Numbered from the stretch's first letter, positions 22,339-35,261 are shown. The stretch: 64,000 bases of DNA from Turbatrix aceti (GCA_963969345.1 OZ017769.1:4642168-4706167), one strand, 5' to 3'. Made by a program: numbers and translations. The notes: generated from the letters alone by a model not told the origin.

Positions 22339-25300
22339 TCACTGCATCCGACCGTGAGGTGGCTGTTGTTGTTGCTGCTGTTGTTGTTGTTGTTGCTGCA
22401 TGTACTGCTGCATGCCGGGCTGATTCATGCCCATCATGTTCATAGGCCGCATCGGGCCTCCCGGGCCCTGTCTCATGCCTGGATTCTGTCCATACGGACC
22501 ACCGTAGCCCTGCATCATCCCCCCGGGCGGTGCCATCATTCCCTGACCCCCCTGGCCAGGTGGCATCATTCCCTGTCCACCCTGACCTGGAGACATGCCA
22601 ATGAGGCCTCCCTGGTTGGTCCCCATGTTCGGGAACGATCCCAGACTCTGTGGAGGACCGTACATAGAGTAGTTAGGCGAAGGCCCAGCCGCTCCGCCGG
22701 GCATCATCATGCCAGGTGGCGCCGAGGCATCCGACATGCCACCGGGTCCTGGGGTGCCTGAAGGACCGCCGTAGGGCATGTAGGGTCCGGAATTGGTCGT
22801 CGGGTAACCCATGGGTGGTCCCATCATGTTGGGCGGCATCTGAGCTCGCATTTGTTCGTACATGCCCATGTGCATGCCCATTCGAGGCGGCATTCCGCCA
22901 GGTGGCATTTGTGCTGCAAAAAACAAATCATCAATAATTTGAAAAAATCAGAGTTCAGTTTTTAATTTTTCACTCTCGAAACGAAATTTTAGAGCGCACC
23001 GCTCAAAAATTTTATATCAAAAATTTTCGTTCTAAGATTCGGTTTTCATGTTTAAATTAGTGTTTTTTGTTTCTTCGAACAATTTTTCGGCAAAAAATAT
23101 GTTAAAAGAAACCAAAATGGCAAAAATCAAGGTTTTTTTCGAATTTTCGCTTCGAGAGCCCTCTTTGCTCTTGTAGCGATTTCAAAAACGGTAAACACCC
23201 CAAAAAACGCAAAAACTCACAATTAGGACCCCCAGCCTGCATGTACGGCGGAGGCGGGTGCATCATCATGCCCATGGGACCCGGAGGCCCATTGGACCCC
23301 GGCCCTCCCGGTGGCTGGGCAGGTGATGCCACTCCTATCCCCGCGCTCGTCATGGATCTCTGTTGCTTTCCGCCCGGCCTCGAGTCTGGCCTCGCATCCT
23401 GGGCCATCTTGAGTTGCTGCTGCGAAAGTTGTCTGTCGAGTCCGACGGATGGCCTCGACGACCACGAATCCATGAGTGAATCCGCGCGCACCGGAGGCCC
23501 GACCATCTCGCTCTCGATCTGTGCCTGTGTGGCCCTTCTTTTCAGTCCCGCCCGTTCGACGGGCTGTTGAAGGGCCTGCTGCAGGTGCTGATGCGGGTGC
23601 CTCTGTGGCGCGGACGGTTCCCTTGGCTGGGGTGGGTTAGAAAGTAGGTTGACATTGAACAGAGGCTGGGAGGGCGGGACGACCCGCTGCTCCGGCTGGG
23701 GCGCGGAGGGCTCCGGGACGTCATCCGGGGCGGGGTAGCGATAGAGGAATTTTAGTTTTTCCTGTACTTCGGGTGGCATTCTTGCAATGTGGCATTCGAC
23801 TTCATCTTTCATCGATCTGCCCGTATGGCTGTACTTGATGTGATATAAAAGGTCGCAGATCACGTCTTCATGCATAAATCTTGTTCCTTTGAATTCCAGA
23901 GTGTTGGCGATGGTTTCGTAGATGGCGAGAACCAATGGGCTGCTTTCCTTCGTCCTTGATAGCAGCGGAGTGACAATTCTGAGCAGGAAAACCAGCTGAG
24001 CCTCTGTTTTGACCTTTGCTTGAAGTTGTAGCACCAGACTGTTCAACAGAGGAATACAATTATGCGGACAGTGTTGCATGTACGCGTGTATAATCGCGAG
24101 CACAGCCATCGGAGTATTCTCACACGCCAGAAAAGCATCCTCCCCAAAACTGCGAAACAAGAGTTGATGCTGATCCTCGTCTTTGAGTTCCGGCATATTA
24201 ATAAAAACCCCCAATTTCGTGACAAAACACGTCTGGAAGTATTCCGGGAGCGTTGTCAGAATAAGCGCGATCGAATTGATCACGTCGTAGGGCTGGTTGA
24301 GGGGCCGCTCGAGTCCGCATTCGATCAGTGCATCCACGATCTCTGAGCACGGATATTTGCTGATCATGAGTTCGATATTCGCGCCCATCAGAGTGATCGT
24401 CGAGGGCGGATTCTCCGCACACCGGTAATCCTGGTGGCAGAACGACGGAGGCTGGTGTTTGTACGTCGACGCCGCCGTCACCCTGTAAATTAGTGCCCGG
24501 CAAATGTCCAGAGGGGTTGCGGTTTTTTCGCGTTCCAGGAAGCAGTCTGACAGCACTGCTGAGATCTGATCTGTTTGCAGGATCCTCCGGACAAGTTCAC
24601 GGACACGTTTGTTGCGAATTTGATCCGGCAGGGCACAGAAGAGAGTGCGGTAGAGGAATGACACAGGAGCGGCTGAAAAAAACTGATTGAACGCTTTTTA
24701 GGCCTAAAAGTCAGGGTTTTCTAATTTGCTTTTTTTATTTCCGCTCAATTATTTTAAAAAATTTTGTATTCGCGGTAAAATTTTTTAAATCCCTCGCCGA
24801 ATATCAAAAATTCAAATGCGAAGTTTTTTGGTCTTTAAACCAATTTAATTCATTTTTAGACCAGTTTTTAGGCAAAAAAACGGAAAAATAAAAAAAAAAG
24901 ATAAATTGTCGTAAATTTTTACTGTTTTATTTTTCCAGATTTTGTTCGTCTATCGCTCCTTAAATTTTTGCGTTCGCTTAATTTTTTTGAGTTCATTTTT
25001 TTTAAATATTTTTTTCGCTCCCGCTCAAAAAACCTTCAAAACCCTGCAAAAAGTTAAAAAAAACCCACGATGAAACTTGTAAAACTCAGCGAAACGGTCG
25101 ACAAATGGGAAAAACATGTCCTCCTTGGCTTCGTGCTCGATCAGCGTCTGGAAGAGAATGTCCATGATCGGGAGCAGCTTCTCCATGAGGTGCATGTAGT
25201 ACGTAGGCAGGTGATCCTGAGGATGACTCTGCGCCGTGGCCAACTCGCGATAGCTGCGTTCCGGAAAATTCTTATGGTAATCCAGAATCTGTTGAAAGTA

Positions 25301-28300
25301 GTACTCCGAGTCGCATTCGTGCATCTGCCGGTAGGAAGGCAGAGATCGAAGGAACTGGAGTCGCTGGTCGAAAGGCGGATTGTCCACGCACATCACCTTG
25401 AAAACTCTGAGTGCAAAAAAGATGGACAGGTTGTCAGAAGGCCGGAGCAGAAGCTGGAGCAGGAATCGTTCCACCGAGAGGACGTGGAACGTGAAAAACA
25501 TATCGTTGACCGCGTATCGGAGACTGTCAAAGACGTTATTCATGTTGAAACTCGCCTGTTCCATGTGCGCGAGACGGGAGATGATGTAGTCGATGAGGTT
25601 GTTGATGCACGCGACGTGTTGCCTTGGCGTCATGTAGTTGAGGCTCTCCATGACGTCTGTCACGTAGCTCGCTATGTCTGACTCATCGATGATCATGCGG
25701 AAGATGGAGACGTACGCCATTGTGATGTTTTGGACTGAAAAAATTCACCGTAACTACCGTTTTTTTGTTTGCGAACAAACACAAACGTTTTTATGATTTT
25801 TTTTCAAAAAAATCGAACGAATGCGAACATTTTTGATCGTGTTCACGAACAAACAAATAACGAACAGATTTTTTTTGTCAATTTTGCAAAATTTTGTTCT
25901 CCCGAGTAGAAAAACGTAAAAATTGATATTTGATTGTTTTGGAAAACAATTTTACACTTTTTCTAAATTTGATGAATTTTACGGTCATTTTTTTGTCAAA
26001 TATCATAGATTTTTACACCGTTACCTTTTTACCTAAATTTTTTTTCATTTGATTAAAAAAAAATTACTTCAAAAAATTTTTAAAAAAATTCTTAAAAAAT
26101 TTTTTTTTAGAAAAAAACTGTTCGCAAACGAACACGAACAAAAAAATCTAAATTGTGACAAAACGAACACGAACAAATAAATATGTTTAAAAAAAATTTA
26201 CTCACCAGCAGGATTCGTAAAATTAAACAACTGCTGCACAGCGCCGAAATTCTTGCTCCTCAGTGCGTAGAACATCTCGTTGGACGCGTTGTTGAGGCTT
26301 TCATAAATCCGATCGTAGTTGGGTCTCTGCGCGACGATAGGATCCTTGAAGCTGGCCGGGAACCACTTGACAGACGCCTCGCTGAAGGCGTAGACCGTTC
26401 GGAATTTGTCCACGTTGTTGTCAAAAAACGCGTATTCTTCCTGTGATGACATTTTGAGGCTCCGGATGTACGTGAGCGCGTAGAATTTCATAAACTCCTG
26501 GGAGACAAAGTTTTCACCTGGCGAGTTGAAGGACGTCGCTTCGTAGGGATTGAAGCAGCGTTTATCCTTTGAGGTCTCAAAGAGCATCGCTGGGTGGGTC
26601 CAGAGAACCAAACGGATGGAGAGCAGCTCCATGAGCGTGTAGATGGTCAGAGTCGTGAAATTATAGGCATCTGCATACGCGCGCATGAATCTGCAGAGCT
26701 GTCGTAGGAAAGCCGAGGTCGTATACGTGTCGGGAGTGAGTTTCCACCTGTAGCCGAGAAATTCGACGAATAATCCAAGAAGCGGAGCTTCCCGGACGAT
26801 AAATGCTGCAGAATCTTTTCGTTCCTGGATAAAACTCGTCAGCCGGCTGTAGAGCACCTGGTAGGCTCCCATGAGGTTGTGTGTCAGGTTAATCCTAGCC
26901 GTAGTCTCGACTAGAGCCATGCTAGGGTACCTCTGATTTTCCAGAGAATTAAAAAAATGATGACACAGGTACCCGGTGAGCAGCTGAGACGCTCCCACAG
27001 AAATAACGTCCAACAACGCGAAATCCAGTGCCTTCAATCCGGGATGACACTCCAGGCCGTAGGGCAGCTGGTATCCATGCGAAGACGGTGGAGCGTCCGC
27101 CAGCTGCTGCATGATGACGGAGAAAAACTTTTTTTCAAAAATCTGGGTTTCCGTGACGAAAGCGTTCGCTATGATGGGCAGGAAACCGGCGTCGATGGGC
27201 TGATGGCCGGTGGCCATGTTCCGGATAAAATCAACCTGTGTCTTGAGCTGGGGCGGGAGCGGGACCTGCGGGGGCTCGCCCGGCTTCTCGAAGATCTGCA
27301 CGTTCAGCCAGATGCACGCGGGGGCAAAAAGGTGCATCTGCTTGACCAGGTCGTTTGTATTGGCACTCGCTTCCTTGTCGTCGTGGTACAGCATGTCGTA
27401 AAGCGCAAAAACTAAAAAAACAACAATCACCAGCACTGCCGGGCAAAGACTATAAAAAATACAAAACGATCCGAATTTTGGAAGAAAAAGGCAATGTCAA
27501 AAATTTTTGTGGAAAACAAAAAAATAAAATCTTCAAAAGTTTTTTTTAATAAAAAAAATGCTTTTTGGTACGCAATTTTAAAATTAAAAAAAATGGAAGC
27601 AAAAATAATTCAAAAAAAGAAGGAAAAAATATGCAAACAAAGTGAACAGCAAATCGTGCTTTTTTTTAATCAAAAAAATATTCAAAAAGTTTTTTTACAA
27701 AAAATTTTTTTTACGGAAATTGAAATATTTTTTTAAAATTAATTTAAAAAATGCAAAGTAAAAAATTGTGCTTTTTTGTACGCAAATTACTGACGATTTT
27801 TTTTTAAATTTAGCACGAAATATCCAATTTTTTAAACAAAGCGACCCGTTTTAGGCTCACTCAGGCCGAGGTCACAAAAAAGGCCTATCCCACGCCGTTT
27901 TGAAAACCTTGTCCCCCCCCTCCCCAAAAAAAACCCAAAAACCCTACTCTTTGCCGGAATCTGCGATCCACCGGGGAAGACGTTCCTCTTATGGTTCCAG
28001 TAAGCCATGACGCTGACAAAGTGCAGCAGTAGCCGCATGATCTCGCCCTTGGCCCGGCGGTACTTCAGGCCTTCGAGCTCGGCAATGAGCATGTCCATAA
28101 ACTTGATAAAATCCGACATAACATGAATAAAAACATTCAGGATAGTGTCCGTGAGGTGGCGCCAGTTGTACTGATTAGCGAGGGCCTCCATGGGCAGATC
28201 CGTCTCTTCCATAGCCGACATCGCTTCGAGCACGAGGATGAGCAGGACTTCAGGGATGCGCTGCATGTTTTGCTGGACAAATTTCCGAATAGAATCATGG

Positions 28301-29695
28301 CGCATGTAGATCCTAGGCTGTTTGAGGACAACGTACTGGAAATACGTCTGTGGTGCGAGGTGTTCCGTCGAGAGCGGGAGAAATTGTTTAAGCGTCAGTC
28401 GAACAGCGCCAGTCGACGTCATTTCGAGATTCCACTGCGCGTAGGTCGTCATACCCGGATGCGTGATGACCGGGTACATATACGTTCGTCCGACAATCTC
28501 AACCATGAGTGCCAAAGGCCGAAACGCGTTTTCTACGTCGTGGACCGCGGTTGAGATCCTCTTAAAAACATATCCCGGTGAAGAAGTCAGCAGACGACAG
28601 ATGGCATTTGCGATGAACAACGGAGGCCACATGTTTGTGCATCGGTCGAGGATCCGGACAACTAGGTCGACAAAAGGCCGGAAGGGACGCTCCATCGCTT
28701 CGTAGACCGTGCTGTTCAGTTTGTTGAGTTTTTCGCAGATAAGCAGCGTGAGTTGTTTCATGTCTTTGTAGTGCGTTTCGCCGAGTCGAGCTCGCATGAA
28801 TTCCATCTTCTTTGCTGATACTGGCACGATTAGGCGGCAATCAATAGTGTTGATCAGGATTCGGAGAGCTTGGCTGAACGTAACCCAGTATAAAACAGAA
28901 AAAAAACAATCCGCGCGGGACCCGTGATAGGTATTCGTTTGCAAACAAATTTTTTTTTCTGTTTTTGTTCGTTCGCGAACCAATTTTTAAAAACTTCAAA
29001 TAACATTTATCAAATAAAACCAAGAAAAAGTTTAGAAAAACTGTTATCCAAAACAAGAAAATGTGGAACGCCCAATTTTACGTTTTTCTACTCAAAATGA
29101 GTTTAATGTTCGTTCGCGAACACTGTATTCTCGTTCGTTCGATTTTTCAACCAAAATTTTAAAATTCTTCTTTGTTCGCGAACAAAAAAAAACAGCTGTT
29201 CGGCCATCCCTGATAAAATATATCATTTTCCACCGACTCACTTTCCAGTAATAATATCATTCTGGCATGCTCCAATGACAATATCCGTCAGAGCGTCGTC
29301 GAAGAGGGGCGCCTTCCGCTTCCGGTTTATTATAACCTCGTTGCTGATGGCAAAAGCCCTCTCGATCTGCTCCGGATTCATGCCACGCAGCAGATCGCAC
29401 GCTTCTGCCTGCAGCGTCTCTCTGCAGTCGAGCCGCTTCGCTACGTCCGCGAAAATTTTTCTCAGAACAACCATTGATCTGTTCTCCTGCAGAAGCACGA
29501 TTGCGCCGTGGCATTCATTAATCGTTCATAAAATCCCCAAAAACTAACCAGGTGAAAGGTGATTAGCTTGGTGAGACGCTCCTCGTCCGTCACCTCATCG
29601 TAGGGCTGTCCAACGCTGCGACCTTCGTTCGACGAAGGCCCCGGGCCGGGAAATGGCACAACGGCACCGAGAAAGTTATTGCTGATGGACGCCAT
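22339..29695 (-). CDS. sur-2: Mediator subunit MED23 (SUR-2)
   Basis: MED23 is a tail-module subunit of Mediator that links signal-activated factors such as Elk-1 or C/EBP beta to RNA polymerase II; C. elegans SUR-2 acts in Ras-driven vulval induction. Seven exons: 29549-29695, 29242-29486, 27948-28873, 26206-27411, 25069-25734, 23221-24672, 22339-22913. All junctions keep frame, giving 1738 aa. Family blocks are ALYDMLYHDD and ACIWLNVQIF (exon 4), DYHKNFPER and LPIMDILFQTLIEHE (exon 5), EFYKFHPAPVSFLYRTL across the exon 5/6 join, and VICDLLYHIKYSHTGRSMKDE (exon 6, quoted without its final residues: ICDLLYHIKYSHTGRS). The C-terminal 330 residues are Pro/Gly/Met-rich and end with a polyglutamine tract, a long extension compared with vertebrates. 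Introns 2 and 4 contain MITE-like inserts. Confidence 0.93.
22369..22400 (-). repeat. CAA/CAG repeat encoding polyglutamine
   Basis: Mixed CAA and CAG codons on the minus strand encode about 12 glutamines near the C-terminus of MED23. The mixed codons suggest low expansion potential. Confidence 0.85.
25750..26180. mobile_element. MITE-like insert in MED23 intron 4
   Basis: An A/T-rich intronic segment with GTTTGCGAACAAAC near its left side and GTTCGCAAACGAACACGAAC near its right resembles the interior of the element at 2611-3034. The TIR ends are degraded, so the limits are approximate. Confidence 0.5.
28918..29212. mobile_element. MITE-like insert in MED23 intron 2
   Basis: Repeated GTTCGCGAAC motifs occur at both sides, and the right end reads GGCCATCCCTG (ending 29212), nearly the GCCCATCCCTG end of the 2611-3034 element. 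The left TIR is not recognisable. It makes up most of a 365-bp intron. Confidence 0.6.
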
Positions 29696-30050
29696 CGCGC
29701 AGCCTGCTCGTGAGCCGGCAAGTCACGGGCCGATCGATGCACGCGGTCACGCTAAAAATACAATAACGTTACGCACCGGCTAAAGCACGGAGATCTGTGA
29801 TCTTAAGACGAGATCCGATACATCGACTGAAAAACGCATAAAAAACGAACGCTCGCTAAAATTCAATGTTTGGTGTTCTTGATTGGAAAAATCAATTAAA
29901 AAATTGCGCACGCGTTACATCTCTGGCGTTGTGTGTCAAAGTCTTTTTTTGCGGGAAATTGGGGCACGCTTTTTCGAATTCCTCCGCTTTCACTTTCCAG
30001 GTTACTTTACTTTCACTTGCCATTTGCTTCATTTTTTTGATTGGTTCAAA
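29696..30050. promoter_or_regulatory. Divergent promoter region MED23 / RRM gene
   Basis: Only 355 bp separate the start codons of two divergent genes. A TTTCACTTTCCAG acceptor ending near 30000 lies about 50 nt before the RRM-gene ATG and could be a trans-splice site. No core promoter motif is clear. Confidence 0.45.
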
Positions 30051-31182
30051 ATGCCCGTGTTCAAGTGGGGAATCATCTGCACTGTCAACGATGTCGGCGA
30101 ATCTATTGAAAAAGACATTCTGTAAGTGCACAATTTTTTTTTTCAAAAACTCAAATTTTTGATTTCAGCGAGTTTTTCTCGTGGCTGCTCCCTGAGATCA
30201 GCAGTCACGCGAATGAGCTGCGACTGATCCATGAATTCGAGCCGGAGCCGATGTTCTTCCTCTACAGCAAGCCGGGCGAGAAGGCGTCCAGCGAGGAGGC
30301 CTACGCCCTCGCGGAGAAGGACTTTCCCCGCGCTCTGTTTGTTTTCCACATCCTGCCCTACCGGAACTCGAAGGAGTACAACTGGATGAAGGAGATGTCC
30401 CAGCGTCACTGGCAGATGGCCCAGGGCATCCTCATTGACTCGGTACACAGTCGCTTCGATGGCGCGCCCGTGGAGAAGGTGTGCAACAGCATGAATCAGT
30501 ACATCTCCCGTCGAATGCTCGAATTCATCCGAAAGCGACCTGCGAGTGGCAATCGCACGATTTACGTCAATTCGGTGAATCCCGTCAACTGCAGTCTGCG
30601 CAAGGATCTTATCGCTGATTCCGTGCGACTTGTCTTGCACAGTGAGTTAAAAAAAATTTTTATGAAAAATAAAAAAAAATAAAATTTTTTTTTTTTAAAT
30701 AAAAAAAAATTTTTTTTAAGGAAAATTTTTTTTTAGGAAATTTTTTTAAGAAAATTTTTTAAGAAAATTTTTTTAAGAAATTTTTTTTAAGCAATTTTTT
30801 TAAGAAAAATATTTTTTAAAGAAATTTTTATGTTTTTATTATTTCAGACAGCCGCTTCATTTCCCAAGACGCAAACTTCAACAGCGAGAGCACGATCATC
30901 GTCTCGGGATATCCGCCGTCGTACTCGAATGCCAACATCGCCGCGCTCTTCGGCAACCTCCACATCAAGACCGTACAGCCGATTCGCCCGAACGCGGCCT
31001 TCATCGAGTTTGAAAACGGCACCCAGGCTGTCCAGGCGCTTGTCAACCTTCATGGCTACGACCTCGGCGCCGGGTACTACCTCGAGCTCCAGCCGACGTC
31101 GGACGTCTACCGCCAGCGCTTCCGCGACGCCAAACAGATGTGGAAGAAGATCGGATGCGTCGAAAATTTCCCGTACGCTTAA
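30051..31182 (+). CDS. RRM-domain protein of unknown role
   Basis: Exons 30051-30121, 30169-30641 and 30848-31182 encode 292 aa. Residues about 195-265 look like an RNA-recognition motif: STIIVSGYPPSYSNANIAAL carries the RNP2-like start and first helix, AFIEFENGTQAVQAL the RNP1-like strand and second helix, and GYYLELQP the last strand. RNP1 lacks the usual Lys/Arg-Gly start, and the aromatic positions are only partly kept, so RNA binding is not assured. The N-terminal 180 residues (starting MPVFKWGIICTVNDVG) are conserved-looking but match no family I recognise. The first intron is 47 nt; the second (206 nt) is nearly all A/T runs. The gene diverges from MED23. Confidence 0.72.
30642..30847. 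repeat. A/T low-complexity intron (TTTTTTAAG repeats)
   Basis: The second intron of the RRM gene is built almost entirely of short AAATTTTTTTAAG units, about 10-25 nt each. Confidence 0.7.
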
Positions 31183-31427
31183 TCGGGTTTTTTTGGCCGA
31201 CATGACGACCACGGCGCTGTTTACGTGTTTTTCATTTCTTTGACAACTTTTTGTGTATCTTTTTGTATTTTTCACTGTGGTAAATTTCGATTCGACAGAT
31301 TCTGTTTTTTTTGAAATGGGTGTTTGTACCAAAAGTATGTATTTATGCATCTTTTGTACAAAAAATTTGGCAATGGTATTTTTGCGTGTTCAATTTTTGA
31401 AATCCACAAAAAAATTGAAAAAGAATT

Positions 31428-31509
31428 CGCAGCCAGCAGGATTTGAACCTGCGCGGGCAATGCCCAACAGATTTCGAGTCTGTCGCCTTAACCACTCGGC
31501 CATAGCTGC
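31428..31509 (-). tRNA. tRNA-Ser(CGA)
   Basis: An 82-nt tRNA with the long variable arm of class II: acceptor stem GCAGCTA/TGGCTGC, A box TGGCCGAGTGGTTAAGGC, anticodon loop CTCGAAA (anticodon CGA), variable arm GGGCATTGCCC, and T loop GGTTCAAATCC. Confidence 0.96.
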
Positions 31510-31633
31510 GTGAAATTTCCACCTTTTGCAGTGCATCTGTTTACTGTGGGAAAAATGCATTTTTTTGTTTATTTTTGTACATAAAATGTCTTTTCCGATA
31601 AAACAAACCGAAAAACAATTAAATAAAGCAGTA

Positions 31634-33792
31634 TTACGACGAATTGGACGGTACATTTTCGTCTGAGCCTTGGATAGCTTCGAAACCGGCCCTGCGCTTC
31701 TTTTGACACGCAACAGCCAGGACAACAGCCGTCAAAACGACTGTCAAACAGGCATTCGTGGCCAAGGACAGGAGAAAAGGCATGCCATAGTCAACTGATT
31801 TTTGTCGGAGCGGTTTTTCGGCAACACGGACCCCGGACGGTGATTTCGGGGGCTCGGGAACTTTGATAGGCCGTTGACGAGATTTGTTCCTTGGTGGCCT
31901 GCAGCTCTGGGTGACCCTTCTCAGCCGGCGATTTGCCTCACATCCGCTGTTCTCGACGAGATCTCGGTAGGGGGCGAGGCCGTCGACGAGGGACTCGTAG
32001 AGCAGCCGGCAGTGGCCCAGTCCCTCGCGTTCCATCCTCTTCGCTGACCACACCGCGACCCTTCTTCTGAGCATCGCAGAACCGTTCGCGACGTGTTCGT
32101 GCCACATGAAGGGCGTGCAGGGTTCGTGGCGCCAGACGGGCAGCTGGACGAGGGTGTCCAGCACGTGGCCGAGTGAATCCTCATTCGCTGTGGACAGCAG
32201 AAACAGTCCCCGGGGCAGCGACATGAGCGGATTTCTCTCGAATCCTAAATGCCGGATTCCCGAAATAAGGGCTAGCACTTCGACAGGCATGGAGCCAGCG
32301 TCGTGGAGGAGGTTATCATTGACATCCAGCGAGTCCAGAAGGCAGCACTGGGTTACAGCGAGCGGCAGAGAGGTCAGATTGCATCCGTCGAGGACCAACG
32401 CCCGCAGCGATTTTGCCAGAGGTAGAAAAGCGAAGGGCTCTACCGTTTCCAGCGCGTTGCCGGCCAGCGAGAGCGTGCGCAATGTATCCAGGCCGATGAA
32501 ATGCTGTAGACCGAGGGCGGAGATTCGGTTTTCGTCCAAGCGCAAAACTTTCAGTTTCCCGTTTGCCTGGAACGCCTTTGGCGGCAGGGCGGCAATGGCA
32601 TTTTTACTGAGGTCGAGCACGCGAAGATTTACGCATTCAATGAACGTATGCGCGCCGATGGACGTAATCTAAAGATTCCAGGCTATTTTTGAAAAACACG
32701 CGCGCGCCATGTATGCACACGATTTCACGCGCGACTCACGTTATTGTTTCTCAGCGAGAGCTCAATGACGTTCCGGCAACCAAAAAGCACTCTATGGACG
32801 TCGGAAACTTGGTTGTTGTCCAAGTTGACTGAGATTAAAGATTTTAGCTGGGAAACGACGACCACCGAGGCCAGACGAGTTCTGGTGATCGTGAGACGCT
32901 GTAGCTGTTTTGCCTGGGCCAGCCAGCGGGGGAGGGTCTGCAGAGAAGAGTTCTCGACATGGAGCCGGGTGAGCGAGGGCAGCCAACGTGGCTCCTGGCC
33001 CCAGTTGAAATCTACGTTGATGAGCGTCAGGTGCTCTAGGTGGGTGTTGAGGCCTAGCAACTCGTGGAGGTTCCAGGCAGGTCGAAGTGCGTTATCGGGA
33101 AGCTCACTGCGCTCAACGACGACAGGAGATTTGATAACCAAAGTCCGAAGGTATGGAAACTTGGCGCTGAAGTTGAGATGCCAAAAAGAGTCGTTGAGCT
33201 TCGCGAGAACCGTCAGGGACGTCACGTTGTACGAAGCCAATCCCGCGAGAAGCAGAGGGCTAAGACGGGCGTCAAAAGCCGACAGCGTGACCGCGAACTC
33301 CACTCCATGGTTAGGAAAGTGAGGCTGAAGGCAGACAAAGCTGCTCACAGGTGCTGAGCTGTGATCCAGCCAGGTAACTGTCGGGACCGAAGGTGCCCGG
33401 ACGTCGCAGGTCAGATCCTCGCCCACAAAGACGTGGCACTTGCAGACCGGACTGTTGCACAGCGTCCGGTATTGGCAGTCGGCTGTCACGGGAGTGGCCT
33501 TGCTGCAGCACACCTGAAAAAAACGAGACAAAATAAACACCATTTTTTCCTGAAATCAAAAACAAAAACAAACCAAATTGACACCGTGATGATTGGCATG
33601 AACGGGCAAACACGTCGGACCCGGCTTTTCCTTGACCGGAGCAACTACGACCTTCGCGGAATGAGTGACATCGACGTAGACCGTCTTGGGCGCCACGTGA
33701 GAGACATTTCTGAACCGACCTGCGGCCCCTTCTGCAGGTGAGGCGTCCAGAGTTAGGCAAAAAAGGACAAAGACGACTTTGAGCAGATTCAT
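31634..33792 (-). CDS. Leucine-rich repeat single-pass membrane protein
   Basis: Exons 33574-33792, 32740-33513 and 31634-32668 encode 675 aa. ATG 33792 was chosen because it opens a signal peptide (MNLLKVVFVLFCLTLDASPA). A Cys-rich stretch follows (VCCSKATP...NSPVCKC). LRR units lie at about 190-480, for example LPSLTRLHVENSSLQTLPRW and NLRVLDLSKNAIAALPPKAF; the latter is rebuilt at the exon 2/3 join. A basic Pro-rich stalk leads to one transmembrane helix near 640-660 (FLLSLATNACLTVVLTAVVL) followed by KKRR and a short tail of about 20 residues. The topology suits an adhesion or receptor role at the cell surface. I do not recognise a named orthologue. Confidence 0.85.
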
Positions 33793-34478
33793 GGGTTGAA
33801 AAAACGGGGTCAAACAGCGGTCTGACATGAGGACTGCGGTCGTCGTTAGGGGGACAGAAGACACAGATGAGATAGGACCGTGAGTGGCCAACTCAGATAC
33901 GCGCTAACAAACCACTCACTTCCTTCCTCTCTGTCGTCCGCTTTCTTTGTTCGTGTCGACGCGTGTTTTTTCAACGCTCCGCAAAAAAAGACGCATCGGG
34001 CATCCAAGTGTGACTTTTTTTGGCACAACTCGCTCCGCCGCCAGTCTGGCACGTCCGACGCAATCAGGACGGGTTTCGGCAGCTGCAATTATGAGTCAGT
34101 ACAAAAAAAATCGCCGGATTCGGCAAACAGGGTGCAAACTGATGAAAGCTGATGCAGCTGGTGCCAAGAAAGTCGGGGGACGTTCTGGGACCAGGCTGGT
34201 GCGAAACAGATCAAATTGACCCCTGGTTATGAGTCGTTGTGAATTTCGGAAGTTTATGCATTTCTAATTGTTTTTCGACTGGTCATTGGACGGCGCGGCG
34301 CAGGATAGGGACTGGGGATGCGCCTGGAAGTGACACCCTTCTAAAAAAAGTGTAATGTGCCAAAAAAAGTAATTTCTATGCCGGAATCTGAATAATTTGC
34401 CTAAATTTATTCATTCTATATCAAAAAAAAGCCTCCTTGCTTTAGTAAAAGCTAAGGAGACACGTGCCTGATTTTTGC
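33793..34478. other. Intergenic region
   Basis: No gene is recognised. It contains short T-runs and CAGCTG motifs and ends where the large inverted duplication begins. Confidence 0.4.
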
Positions 34479-34870
34479 ACATCTCCATCGTGTTCTACAG
34501 ACCCAACCAACGCCACGTCTACAGATTCGTCGTTCCGCTCGCAAAACTCGACCGATTGACTCGGCTGATTTTCGAGTTGTTATATATTTCGGAGAAGAGG
34601 AGCGGCATTTATGAATTCGACGCGCCGAAGGTTTCTGAAGCTCTTCTTAAATGCATCCACAACTTTGCCAAGCTCGAGAAACAAAACAAGATTGTTGTCG
34701 TCGACGCCGGGCTCCAGGAAACCACGGAAAATTATTTGCGCTGCCACCGTTCGGTATTCATCTATGTTTCCCAGAAGTCCATAGAATTGGAAGATATCAA
34801 GGAGTTTGACGATGACGAAGACGAGAGTACGGAACCAAACATTGGATACGTACCTCGAAGAAAATTATAA
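34479..34870 (+). pseudogene. Truncated FELLY-domain exon (left palindrome copy)
   Basis: This open segment codes for the same C-terminal sequence as the copy at 37663-38134 (blocks KLDRLTRLIFELLYISEKRS and PNIGYVPRRKL then stop). It has no ATG, no splice acceptor at its 5' edge, and begins exactly at the edge of the inverted duplication, so it is a 5'-truncated copy. Its frame is intact with only a few amino-acid differences, which points to a recent duplication. Confidence 0.75.
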
Positions 34871-34970
34871 ACAAAAACTCGCTATAAAATTATTATAAAT
34901 TTATAGAGGGATTCCGGGGGGCGAAACAGGTAAGAATAGCTGTTTTTGAAAAAATAGCAAAAGGAACAGC

Positions 34971-35043
34971 TGATCTCGGGCGGAATCGAACCACCGACCT
35001 TCAGTGTGTTAGACTGACGTGATAACCCCTACACCACGAGACC
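34971..35043 (-). tRNA. tRNA-Val(AAC), copy 1
   Basis: A 73-nt cloverleaf: acceptor GGTCTCG/CGAGATC, D arm with GGTGTAGGGGTTATC, anticodon stem TCAGT/ACTGA with loop CTAACAC (anticodon AAC), and T arm GGTTCGATTCC. It is identical to the two other copies below. Confidence 0.95.
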
Positions 35044-35261
35044 GCGTTTTTGCCCATTATGATAAAAATCGAGCGTTCTAGGTGTGCAAAAAATAAAAAA
35101 TGATACGTTCAATAAAAATGGAAAAAAGAACGTTAAAAACAGATTATATCATACGAAATGGAACCACCGGCTTTCAGTTTTTACCTTTGTAGGTAGTTTC
35201 TTTTCTATTTGTGATTGTGAGGCGTTGGTGTGGTTTGACGTATGAAACGTTAATATCGCCT

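Noticed and set aside
22339..29695. First impression of CNOT1 (NOT1 scaffold)
   Set aside because: The blocks DYHKNFPER, LPIMDILFQ, EFYKFHPAPVSFLYRTL and VICDLLYHIKY match MED23 in order, and nothing matches the CNOT1 MIF4G or NOT-box regions.
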